DNA of 64,000 nt from CAYQTL01 sp964420405 (GTDB lineage Bacteria > Acidobacteriota > Thermoanaerobaculia > Thermoanaerobaculales > Sulfomarinibacteraceae): the NCBI GenBank assembly GCA_964420405.1, contig CAYQTL010000013.1, forward strand, positions 1 through 64,000, in the 5' to 3' direction. Positions 53,751-63,300 of this stretch are shown one piece after another; the stretch's first letter is position 1; each line of letters begins with the position of its first letter. The notes under the pieces are model-generated. The model had not been told where the DNA came from and ran no database searches. It saw nothing but the letters and a program-made list of their open reading frames with translations. Position numbers and translations under genes: made by a program.

Positions 53751-54058
53751 GATGAAATGGTACCCGACGGCCGCCCCCCGGGTCACGACGAAGCGCCACG
53801 GATCCCCTCTGCGTCGCGCTCGTCCGGATCACAGACGTCCACAACGTCAGGCGCGATCGCCGGTCTGGCTCCCTCGAGGGTGTTGCCAGACGCCGCGAGG
53901 CGGATGTCGGGGGGCGCGATGGCGCTTCCGCCGGAGCACCGGCAGGGCGCGTCCAGAATGGGTGGGGCCAGGCCGGCGTTTGCCGTTGGTGTCGTGACGG
54001 CGACTGAGGGGACCCCGGCCCGGTCCGACACCCCGGGGAAGGCCATCGCGGAGGGACC
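53751..54058. other. 308-base divergent gap
   Basis: Separates malonyl-CoA decarboxylase (minus) from the S33-type hydrolase (plus). It holds the TACCAT box of the former and a GGAGGGACC ribosome site for the latter. No further structure was seen. Confidence 0.5.
53757..53762 (-). promoter_or_regulatory. -10 element TACCAT of the malonyl-CoA decarboxylase gene
   Basis: On the minus strand TACCAT is followed by six bases and then the ATG. The predicted transcript begins at the start codon. It is the second such case in the window, with TACACT at 35430-35425. Confidence 0.4.
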
Positions 54059-56029
54059 ATGCTGCGAACGGCGGTGACGACGGCGGTGATCCTCGCGGCT
54101 CTCGTGGGCACGGCCTCCTCCGAGGCGGTGCACCCGGCGTGGTCCGACTACCGGGCGACGTTCGTCGAGGTTCCGTGCCCCTTCAAGGACGCGGTGGACT
54201 ACGACCCCGAGGACGTCACCTGCGGCACGCTGCTGGTGCCCGAGGACCGTACGGATCCAGACAGCCGGCTCATCCAGCTTCAGGCGGCGGTCGTCGCCGG
54301 ACGCGAGCCGGACGTCGACGTCGGCGCCACCGTCTACCTGTCCGGCGGGCCAGGCGGCCCGGGACTGCCGGTCGCCGGCACTCTCGCCGCGCGACCCGAT
54401 CACCCGCTGCGCGCCGGCGGCGACTTCATCGTCATGGACCAGCGCGGCGTCGGCTGGTCGGAGGCCGCTTTCTGCCGGGCGATTCCCTTCGCGTACAACA
54501 CCGGGCTCCCTTCCGACGAGGCCGAGGGGGCCGTTCGCGAGCAGCTGCGTCGCTGCCTGGCCGAGGCTCGTCAGCGGGGCATCGACGTCGACGCCTACGC
54601 GACGTGGGACATCGCCATGGACCATCGGGACCTGCGGCTGGCGCTGGGGCTCGAGCGCTGGAACGTGTTCGGCGTCTCCTACGGCACCGAGCTGGGACAG
54701 ACCCTGCTGCAGGTCGACCCGGAGGGGGTGCGCGCCGCCGTCCTCGACTCGGTCGTCCCCGTCGCGGGCGTCGGATGGGACACCAGCTCCGTCGGCATGG
54801 CCACGGCGTTGGAGGCCCTGGACGACGCGTGCCGGGAGCACGGGTCCTGCCACGCGCGATTCGGCGACCTGCGCGACCTGGCGGAGCGCGTGGTGGGGAC
54901 CTACGCCGAGACCCCCCTGGTGGTCGACGGGCTCGAGCCCGACGTCTTCATCGGCGGCAGGGTCGTCCTCGACGGGACCCTCGCCGGGCAGGCCATCTTC
55001 CAGGCGCTCTACACCTCCCGGTGGTACGCCGATCTCCCGACCGTCCTGGAGTCCTTCCTCGACCGCGACGCCGACCGGATCCGGGCGTACGTCCCGCAGC
55101 TCGCTGTGCCCCGCGACCACCTGTGGGGCCACGGGATGCAGGCCATCACCAACTGCTCCGGAGCGGCTCCGGCGACCCGTGAGCAGGTCGCGCAGCGGAG
55201 GGAGGCCGAGCCCTTCTGGAGCGACGTGCTGCTGGACGGCTACTGGTCCGAGCGCTGCGGGACGCTCGGGCTTCCGGCGCCGGCAGACCCGCCGCAGCCA
55301 TTGGTCACGGACATCCCCGTGCTGGTGCTGGCGGGCGCGGTCGACCCGATCACTCCGCCGCTGTACGGCCGGGCGATCATGGCCGGTCTCCGCAACGGCC
55401 AGTATGTCGAGCTGCCCTACACCGGCCACGGCGTCGTCCGGTCGGCCAGGCCCTGCTCCCAGAGCCTGTACGACCAGTTCCTCGCCGAGCCGATGTCGCC
55501 GCCGGACACGACCTGCGTCTCGGAGCTCTCGCCGCCGTCATTCGTCACCGGGATCATGAAGAGCCGGGGGCCGTTGTCCCTGCTGCGGGCGGCGGAGGAC
55601 GGATCCGTGCTGCTGCCGGCGGTGTGGGCCGGAGGATCGGCGGCGACGCTTCTCGCCGCCCTGGTGGGTTTCCCGGTGGCATGGCTCGGCCGCCGGCTCG
55701 ATCGCGCTCCCGCCCCGGGGACCGCGGCCCGTGCGGTCGCATGGACGGGCGCGCTCAGCGGGCTTCTCGGCCTCGCCATCATCGGCTGGGCGGCGTACGA
55801 CACCGCCAGCGGCCACCCGATGCTCCTGCCGCTGGGTCTGCTGGCGTGGGCCCGGTGGGGCGGGTGGCTCGCGGTGGCCGGTGCCGCCCTCGGCGTCGCC
55901 GCCGTCGTCCAGCTGCTGCGCGGCACAGCCGGAGCGCCCGCTCTGACCTGGTCAGGGGTGCTCGTCACGGCGCTCGGAGCCGTCGCCCTGTGCGCCATGA
56001 TCCTCACCTCCGGTCTCGGTCCGCTGTGA
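54059..56029 (+). CDS. Secreted/membrane alpha/beta hydrolase, S33 tripeptidyl-aminopeptidase type
   Basis: 656 residues with a signal peptide (AVTTAVILAALVGTASS). Residues about 25-500 are the hydrolase: strand YLSGGPGGPG, FIVMDQRGVGWSE, nucleophile S207 in GVSYGTEL, acid D429 in AGAVDPITPP and His H457 in YTGHGVV. Cys pairs in the cap (ACREHGSC, NCSG) fit an exported enzyme. The last 150 residues add four membrane helices (for example LPAVWAGGSAATLLAALVGF), unusual for soluble S33 peptidases and tying the enzyme to the membrane. It probably trims peptides or esters in the periplasm. Arginine/proline iminopeptidase-like specificity cannot be read. Confidence 0.86.
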   Translation: MLRTAVTTAVILAALVGTASSEAVHPAWSDYRATFVEVPCPFKDAVDYDPEDVTCGTLLVPEDRTDPDSRLIQLQAAVVAGREPDVDVGATVYLSGGPGGPGLPVAGTLAARPDHPLRAGGDFIVMDQRGVGWSEAAFCRAIPFAYNTGLPSDEAEGAVREQLRRCLAEARQRGIDVDAYATWDIAMDHRDLRLALGLERWNVFGVSYGTELGQTLLQVDPEGVRAAVLDSVVPVAGVGWDTSSVGMATALEALDDACREHGSCHARFGDLRDLAERVVGTYAETPLVVDGLEPDVFIGGRVVLDGTLAGQAIFQALYTSRWYADLPTVLESFLDRDADRIRAYVPQLAVPRDHLWGHGMQAITNCSGAAPATREQVAQRREAEPFWSDVLLDGYWSERCGTLGLPAPADPPQPLVTDIPVLVLAGAVDPITPPLYGRAIMAGLRNGQYVELPYTGHGVVRSARPCSQSLYDQFLAEPMSPPDTTCVSELSPPSFVTGIMKSRGPLSLLRAAEDGSVLLPAVWAGGSAATLLAALVGFPVAWLGRRLDRAPAPGTAARAVAWTGALSGLLGLAIIGWAAYDTASGHPMLLPLGLLAWARWGGWLAVAGAALGVAAVVQLLRGTAGAPALTWSGVLVTALGAVALCAMILTSGLGPL

Positions 56030-56249
56030 CGGCACGACGATCGCCTGGTCGCGGCGGCCCGCGGCGACGGGATGGCCGGCGAGGTCGGCTGGGCCGGTTG
56101 TGTTCAGACCCCGGGCGCACCAGGCGATCTCCGGCTCGTCGACCTGCGGCTCCCCGGCCGCCAGGCTGAGCGCCGGAGCCGGCATTCCGGGACTACGGCG
56201 GCGTCGTCGACGAAGCTCTCGGCGGTGGTGCCGGAGTCGGCGCCCAGAC

Positions 56250-57506
56250 TCAGCTCCCCGGGTGGCGGCCGAGCCAGCCCGCGATCCGCCGGCCCACCTC
56301 CGGGCTGCGCAGCAGCTGCAGGTGAGTGGTGCGCAACGCGATCCACCGGGACGTCTCTCCGAGCCCGAGGTCCCGCCGCGGGTCGCGGTGGCGGCCCAGG
56401 GCGCTGTGGACCGGGACGAGGCCGTCGCCCACCAGGTGGTCGGCGAGGACGCCCCGCGAGGACCCTGTGGTCGCGGCGACGGCGTGGCAGGCGACCCCGT
56501 CGGGCAAAGGTACGACCTGCGGCGGCCCGGAGTCGGGCCGGCGGCACCCGTCGCCCTTTGTCCCGTCGCCCACCACGGATCCATATCGCAGCGCCGTGAT
56601 GCCCGCGCTGCGTGCCAGGCCGAGAGAGGCGAACGGCGCGGTGTACGGCGTGCTCCTCAGAACCGCGTCGACCCAGCCTCCGGCCTGCTCGAGCGGTGCG
56701 CCGTGGTGCGGCGTGCCCAGGAAGACGATGCTCTTCAGGCGGTCCCGCCACCGTGCGCCGTCCTGCTCGGCCCGGCGGCAGGCGCTGCGGATCACCAGGC
56801 CGCCCATGCTGTGGGCGACGACCGCGAGCTCGACGACTGGCACCGGCCACGTCTCGACCAGCCGGTCCAGGAGACCGGACAGCTCGCGGCCGGTGTGCGC
56901 GGGGTGCAGGCCGGAGTTGTAGCGGAGGGCGACGGGGGTGTAGCCGAGGGCGCTCCCGAGGCGCTCGCCGTGGTCGACCACCTCGCCCCGGTGGCGCGTG
57001 CGCCACTGCAGGTCGTTCATGCACAGGCCGTGGACCAGCAGCAGGACCTTCCCGCCCGCCCCGGCCAGCGAGCGCGGATCCTCGAGGTCGATCGCCTCGC
57101 CCCGGACGCGAAGCGACATCGGGGTCGCCAGGGGGTTGCCCGAGGCCAGCAGCTGGTCGCCCACCACTCCGTTGAGCGCCGCGAGGAAGGCCTCGCGCCG
57201 CGGCGCGACGACCCCGCCATCCACGGCGGGGCCGGCCGTGCGCTCGATGCCGGCGAGCACCACGTCCGCGCTCCGGCCGACCAGCCGCGTGATCCCGCGG
57301 ACGGTGCCGTACACCGCACCGGTGAGGCCGCGGGTCCGCCCGGGCGCCGCCCCCCCGGGCGCCCCCAGGGTCCGCCAGACCGACCGGTGGACGCCCTCCG
57401 CGATGTCGGCGACACCGACGGTCGCCTGCGCCGCCAGCTGCACCGCCCCCCGGATGTCCGAGACGTGCAGGCGGGTCCTGGGGCGGGTTGAGGGTCGGGT
57501 GACCAC
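56250..57506 (-). CDS. Alpha/beta hydrolase, PGAP1/lipase-like esterase
   Basis: About 418 residues. The hydrolase core shows the oxyanion-side motif VLLLVHGLCMNDLQW, the nucleophile elbow VVAHSMGGLVIRSAC, the strand SIVFLGTPHHGAPLEQAGG, the acid in HLVGDGLVPVHSALG and a final His in TTHLQLLRSPEV. The first 110 residues are helical and may form a lid or bind membranes. There is no signal peptide. The GTG at 57506 is chosen because a TAGAGT box lies 15 bases upstream; an ATG further in would cut the fold. The substrate is probably a lipid or ester. Confidence 0.78.
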   Translation of the reverse strand: MVTRPSTRPRTRLHVSDIRGAVQLAAQATVGVADIAEGVHRSVWRTLGAPGGAAPGRTRGLTGAVYGTVRGITRLVGRSADVVLAGIERTAGPAVDGGVVAPRREAFLAALNGVVGDQLLASGNPLATPMSLRVRGEAIDLEDPRSLAGAGGKVLLLVHGLCMNDLQWRTRHRGEVVDHGERLGSALGYTPVALRYNSGLHPAHTGRELSGLLDRLVETWPVPVVELAVVAHSMGGLVIRSACRRAEQDGARWRDRLKSIVFLGTPHHGAPLEQAGGWVDAVLRSTPYTAPFASLGLARSAGITALRYGSVVGDGTKGDGCRRPDSGPPQVVPLPDGVACHAVAATTGSSRGVLADHLVGDGLVPVHSALGRHRDPRRDLGLGETSRWIALRTTHLQLLRSPEVGRRIAGWLGRHPGS

Positions 57507-57574
57507 GGTTGCGTCCGGCCCTACTCTATCCCACGGGGACGGCAGCTGCCGACATCGCCGTCCGGAACGTCGGC

Positions 57575-60160
57575 CTACGGCACCGCGCCCGACCACGCGG
57601 ACGTGTCCCCCGACTCGAAACCGTTGGCGAAGAGGGGCTCGACGGCGAGGGAGAAGTCGACGCCCGGCGTGTCCGAGCCCGTGACCACCGACAGCGGGTC
57701 GCCGAGCGTCGGATCGCAGCCACCGTCGCACGGCACCGCCGGGTAGGCCACGTCGCGGTGGTCCGGCCCCACGGCGACCGCGTACCAGTCTCCGGTGTTG
57801 AGCCCTCCCGCCGTGTAGCTCCCGTCCGCGGCGGTGACGGCCGACGACGCCCAGGCGCCCGCGCCGTTGAAGATCCGGATCTCGACCCCTGCGACGGGGT
57901 CGCCGGAGCCCGCCTCCGTCACCATGCCGGACACGCTGCCCCCCGCCGACAGGCCGAAGTCGCGGCCGACGAGCACCTGGCCGTCGGCGAGCACGATCGG
58001 CGTCCCGGCGGTCGGGTCGCAGGTGTCGCCCGGGCAGGCGATGTTGCTGTAGACCTCGTCGACGAACCCCTGGTCGTTGAGGGTCTTCGCGAAGTAGGTG
58101 CCGGTGGCGAGGACCTCGCCGATCGCGTAGGTGCCGACGGCGTCCGTCACCGCGGTGCTCTTCAACGCGCCGGCCGCGTCGTAGACCCGGATCTCGGCAC
58201 CCGCCACCGGGTTCGGCGAGCCGCTCTGGGTCACCCGGCCGCCGAACGTACCCCCGCGGCGCAGGTCGACGTCGATGCCGGTGGTGACGGCTCCGGCGGT
58301 CACCGTGATCGGGTCACCGGTGGTGGGGTCGCAGGGGTTGCACGGGATGTCGTCGTACACCTCGTTGAAGTACCCGTCCGAGTTGTGGATGGCCAGGAAG
58401 TACGCCCCGGGAGCCACCACGGTCCCGAGCTCGTAGCTGCCGTCGGCGCGGCTCCAGGAGTAGGTCAGCGGGCTGCCGGTATCGGCGTGGAGCTGGACGA
58501 AGGCGTTGAGGATGCCGGCGCCGGTGTCGGCGTCGACCACGGTGCCGGACACCGTGCCCCCGGGCGGAAGCGCGAAGTCGACCACGGCGTCGGTGCCGGC
58601 GATGATCTCGACCGGGGTGCCGCCGGTGGGGTCGCACGACAGCGGGTAGCAGGGGCCGCCGCCGTGCACCTGGTTCACGTGCCCGGGCGCGTAGGTGGTT
58701 CGCACGAAGTAGGTCCCCGGCAGCAGCCCGGCCTGGCCCGCGTAGTGGCCGGAGGCGTCGCTGTTGCCGAAGGTGACGGACGCGCCGTCCTGGTCGACGA
58801 TGGACACCTGGACGTTCTGGATCGGCAGGCCGGTGGCCGCGTCTGTGACGGTGCCCTCGATCACGCTGCCGGCGGCGAGGGCGAAGTCCACCGCCGGGGT
58901 CGTCAGGCCCTGGGCCACACCGATCGGGGTCCCGGCGGTCACCGTGCAGTCGCCGCCCGGGCACGGGATGTCGTCGAACAGCTCGTCGATGAGGCCCTGG
59001 GAGCTGCTGGTGCGCGCGGTGTAGGTCCCTGTCGCGAGGCCGTCGATCACGGTGTAGGTGCCGTCGGCGCGGCTGGTGGAGCTGGTCACCCAGTCACCCG
59101 CCTGGTTGTGGACCCGGATCGAGACGCCGCTGAGGGGTGCCGCCAGCAGGTCGGTGACACTGCCGCTGATGCGGCCGCCCTCCTCGAGCACGAAGTCGGC
59201 GGTGGCCGTGCCCGCGTCGGGCACCACGATCGGCGTTCCGGCGGTCGGGGTGCACGGCGTCACCGAGCACGGGATGTCGTCGTACAGCTCGGACAGGTAG
59301 CCCGTGTCCGGTTGGGTGACGAGGTGGTAGGTGCCGGCCGGGAGTCCGATCCCGGTTTCGTACACCCCAGAGCCGTCGGTGCGCGGCGTCGACAGGTACC
59401 CGCCGGTGTCGTCATGGAGCCAGAGGCTGAGGTTGGCGAGCGGCCCGCCGTCGTCGGCATCGGTCACCGTACCGGTGATCGAGCCCCCCGGGGCCAGCGC
59501 GAAGTCGATGCCCGTGACGGCGGCGCCGTCGGCGACCACCACCGGATCGCCGCCGGTGACGATGCAGCCGCCGACGCACTCGATGTCGTCGTACAGCTCG
59601 TCGACGAACCCGGTCGAGGATCGTGTGGAGACGCGGTAGCTGCCGGCGGCAAGGCCGGTGAAGGAGTACGACCCGGAGCCGTCGGTCGACGCGTTCTGCA
59701 GGTAGAAGCCGGTGTCGCTCCAGAGATACACGTCGCCGGCGACCGGGCTGGCGTCGGCGGTGCTTTTCACGGAGCCGGAGATCGAGCCGGTCCCACTCAG
59801 CGCGTGCAGCTCGCGGCCGGCGGCGAGGTCGGCGATCCGCCCGAGCTCGTCGCCGATCAGCGCGAGGTCGGTGTCGATGTCCAGGCGGCAGGCCGCGTCC
59901 GGGTCAGCCGGCGTCGCCCGCAGCCCGGCATACATCCGCCACAGCTCGGCGACCCTGGCGTCGACGATCGCCAGCAACGGATGGCCGGCCCCCGCGTCGC
60001 TGGCGAGCAGCGTTCGGCTCAGCTCGGTGGCGTCGGTGATCGCGGTCTCCGCCAATCGCTCGGCCACCTGCCGGACGCGGTGCGGATCGCAGTCGGACGC
60101 GAGGGCGGGGACGGCGGTCACGACGATGGCGACGACGACGAGCCCGACGACATGGCGCAT
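57575..60160 (-). CDS. Secreted protein of seven carboxypeptidase-regulatory-like repeats with Cys pairs and DGFE tail
   Basis: 861 residues with a signal peptide (MRHVVGLVVVAIVVTAVPALA). After about 100 helical residues come seven tandem repeats of ~95-100 residues. Each starts G-G-x-I/V-x-G-x-V-T-D (a CarboxypepD_reg/Cna-B-like strand), then Y-x-x-x-G-L-x-x-G-T-Y. Most then have the insertion Y-D-D-I-P-C-x(4)-C-x-P-T-x-G-T-P-I, which should form a disulphide outside the cell. It ends LFANGFESGDTSAWSGAVP. A good GGAGGACCCC ribosome site is present. The repeats suggest a rod-like surface or adhesive protein. It is 68 bases from the esterase gene on the same strand. Confidence 0.85.
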   Translation of the reverse strand: MRHVVGLVVVAIVVTAVPALASDCDPHRVRQVAERLAETAITDATELSRTLLASDAGAGHPLLAIVDARVAELWRMYAGLRATPADPDAACRLDIDTDLALIGDELGRIADLAAGRELHALSGTGSISGSVKSTADASPVAGDVYLWSDTGFYLQNASTDGSGSYSFTGLAAGSYRVSTRSSTGFVDELYDDIECVGGCIVTGGDPVVVADGAAVTGIDFALAPGGSITGTVTDADDGGPLANLSLWLHDDTGGYLSTPRTDGSGVYETGIGLPAGTYHLVTQPDTGYLSELYDDIPCSVTPCTPTAGTPIVVPDAGTATADFVLEEGGRISGSVTDLLAAPLSGVSIRVHNQAGDWVTSSTSRADGTYTVIDGLATGTYTARTSSSQGLIDELFDDIPCPGGDCTVTAGTPIGVAQGLTTPAVDFALAAGSVIEGTVTDAATGLPIQNVQVSIVDQDGASVTFGNSDASGHYAGQAGLLPGTYFVRTTYAPGHVNQVHGGGPCYPLSCDPTGGTPVEIIAGTDAVVDFALPPGGTVSGTVVDADTGAGILNAFVQLHADTGSPLTYSWSRADGSYELGTVVAPGAYFLAIHNSDGYFNEVYDDIPCNPCDPTTGDPITVTAGAVTTGIDVDLRRGGTFGGRVTQSGSPNPVAGAEIRVYDAAGALKSTAVTDAVGTYAIGEVLATGTYFAKTLNDQGFVDEVYSNIACPGDTCDPTAGTPIVLADGQVLVGRDFGLSAGGSVSGMVTEAGSGDPVAGVEIRIFNGAGAWASSAVTAADGSYTAGGLNTGDWYAVAVGPDHRDVAYPAVPCDGGCDPTLGDPLSVVTGSDTPGVDFSLAVEPLFANGFESGDTSAWSGAVP

Positions 60161-60377
60161 GGGGTCCTCCGATCGCGGTCCCGCTCGCAAGGCGGGTGCC
60201 GCTGGCCGTGAAGCGCCGCGTCGCACCGGATCGGGTCACTCTGCGGCCGGTGCCGCTTCGCGGAACGCCATCGGAGGGTGGCCGCGCACCCCTGGCAGGG
60301 CGTGCGGTGCCGCGAGGACCTCGATCAGAGTGGACGCGACCCGCGCCCGCCGAGTCTCGCTCTCCCCGCCTCCGCAC

Positions 60378-63300
60378 TCATGGTTCCTCCGATCGACCTT
60401 CGAGCAGGGCGAGGAGCTCGCGGGCGTGGCTCTCGATCGCGGGGTTGACGGCGACCGCCCGAGCCATCGCCGCGGCGGCCTCCTGCCGGGCGCGGGACGC
60501 GGCCGGGGACGCCGCAGCGGAGCGGGCCTCGAGGGTCAGCAGGCCGGCCCGGGTCAGCTCCGCGCCGGCCAGCCGGGGGTTGATCTCGAGGGCCCGCGTG
60601 GACGCCTCGAGCCCGGCCGCGAGGTCGTCGGATCCCGAGCCACCATGGCCGAGACGCCACGCGGCCCGCCACAGACAGATCTCTGCGCGGACCCGATGGG
60701 AGTCGGCCTCCCGGGGGTTGGCCTCGAGCGCGCGGGTGACGGCGGCGTCGGCGGCGGCCAGGCTCTGCTCCGGGTCCCCGCCGGCACCGGCCCGCCAGCG
60801 GGCGGCCACCACCTCCACCTCGGCGAGGGCGCGATGGGCCGCGGCGTGGTCCGGGTTGAGGGCGAGGGTCCGGGCAAGGCTCTCCCGCGCCGCCACCAGG
60901 TCCGCCTCCGGCGACTGCCGCGACCGCAGCCGGTGTCGTGCGCGGACGAGGTGGAGCGCCGCCCGCTCGGTGTGGGCCTCCATGTTCGACGGGGACAGAG
61001 CGATGCCCCGCTCCGAGACGCGGAGACCCTCGGCCACCGCCGGCGACGGGTCCTCGCCCCGCTGCCCGGCGTGGCGGGCACGGGCGAGCCAGCACAGTGC
61101 GCGCAGCAGGTGGATCTCGCCGAAGGTCGCGCCGCGCTCCACCGCCGTGTCCAATGCCGTCTCGGCCGCTTCGAGCTGCGGCCCCGGGTTGCCACCGTGC
61201 TCGACCTGGTGGGCCGCCAGCTCCACCTGGGCGAGGCCGAGGTTGTAGGCGTCCAAGGGTCCGGTCGACGACCCCGCGGCCCGTGAGTACGACGCGATGG
61301 CCCGCTCGAACGTGCCCGTCGCCTCCCGGCCGCCGGCCGCGAGATCCCTCGCCTTGAGCAGCAGCAGGGTACCCAGGGTGTCGTGCACGCGGACGTACTC
61401 GGGGTTGGCCCGGGCGAACTCCTCGAGGTGGGAGATGCCGTCGTCCAGCCACCGCACCGGGTCCTCGCCACGCCACAGCGCCCGGGCCGTGAGAGCGTAG
61501 TAGGTGTCCCCGAGCGTGAGCCACGACGCGGGATCTCCCGGCGCGAGCTCGAGCGCCCTGCGCAGGTCCTCGATCGCCTGCTCGAGGTCCGGACGGGCGT
61601 CGCCGCCACGGCGGACCGCGTACCAGCCTCTGCGGGTGAGAGCCAGGCCCCGGGCGTGGTGGAGCGTGGCGTCGTCAGGCCGCAGGGCCAGCCCCTGGTT
61701 GCAGGCCTCCAACGCGCGGGCGTAGCTCGCGAAGGGCTCGAGGTTCCGGTACTCCTCGACGATGCCGCGCAGCACCAGCAGCGACGAGACGGTGGCGTGG
61801 ACCGATGTCAACCCGGCGTCCAGCGCGAGGGTCTCACGGCACCGCTCGACGGCCCGCTCGATCGGTTCGACGGGGTCGTCCCGATGCCGCAGCACGTACA
61901 TCGTGTGGTAGCGGGAGTAGGCGATACGGCACAGCAGCTCTCTCGGCTCCGGGTCGCTTCGAGCGACGCCGATCGCCGCCTCGAGCGCCGCTTCGGCACG
62001 GTCCAGCGCCGTCAGATGACCCTCCAGGTCCGCCGCCACGAATCCCCTTCGGCGGGCCTCGAGGAAGTGGAGCTCCGCCTCGAGCCGATGGCGCTCGGCG
62101 GACCACGCCGGGGTGTGGTCGAGAGTGCGGACGGCCTCGAGGCCGTCCTCGACCCGCCCGTCGTACAGCGCCAGCATCGCCTCGAGATAGCGGGGATCGG
62201 CGGTGGACGCCCCCGTCGCCTGCTCCAGGAACTCCAGGGCCGGCGCCCGGTACAGGGTGCGGGCCCGCTCCCGCTGCATCTCGGCGACCTCGGGGTCGTC
62301 ACGCCAGGTCTGTCGTGCCAGGGCTTCGAGGTACAGCTGGCCGTAGCAGTGCCCGAGGTCGAAAGCCAGGTCCGGGCTGCGCTCGCCGGACTCCCACGCC
62401 GTCCTCAGGTGCCCGATCGCCGCCTCGTAGTCGTCGAGGGCGAGCAGCCCGCGGCCGATGGCGGCGTGCCCGGGGGCGACCGCCGGCGCACCGAGCTCGT
62501 CGATCTGCCGCTCGAGGTCGGCGATCATCGCGCGCACCCGTTCCCGGGCCGGCCGGAGGTCGTGCGGGGGGCTGAGGTGCTCCGCCCGCATCATCCAGGC
62601 GATGCTCTCCGACTGCTGGGCGAAGCGCCGGCCGAGGGCCGCCCGGTGAGACGCCTCCAGGCGACTGTGGACCGCGACCCCGGCCGCCACCGCCAGCAGA
62701 CCCAGGACGGCCGCCGTCGCCGCCACCCGGATCCTCCGTCGTCTGCCGCGCGCTGGTCGGTCGAGGTACCAGCGCAGTCGCCGGGCGGCCTCGGCGGCGG
62801 TGGGCCGGGCGGTCGGGTCGACGTTCTCGAGCTCCGCGACGAGCTGCGCCAGCTCGGGGTCGACCCCCCGCACCGGCGCGGTCTCCGCCCGGTAGACCCT
62901 GAGCAGCAGGTCCATACCCTGAGAGTCCCCGTACGGCGGCTCGCCGGTGAGGATCTCCTGGAGCATCACGCCGAAGCTGTACATGTCGCTGGCTTCGGTG
63001 AGCGGGCCACCGCCGGCCTGCTCGGGGCTCATGTACCGGGGAGTACCCAGGATCGAGCCATGATGGGTCGCCAGGGTCAGGCTCTGGCCCGAGGTGACGC
63101 GGGTGGTCGCTGGCGCCGCCTGCCCGGCCTCTCGCCACCGCTCGAGGGTCGCGGTGGGGTCGACGCCGGGCCGATGGCGTCCCACGTCGCCGGGCGACGG
63201 GGGATCCCGGGCCGGCTCGCGCTGGACGCGGACCGCTGCCGAGTCCAGGGACCGGGCGATGCCGAAGTCGAGGACCTTCACCTGGCCCTCATCGGTGAGC

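Noticed and set aside
53783..55429. Minus-strand frame of 548 residues
   Set aside because: It lies opposite the S33-type hydrolase, whose catalytic triad and signal peptide are intact.
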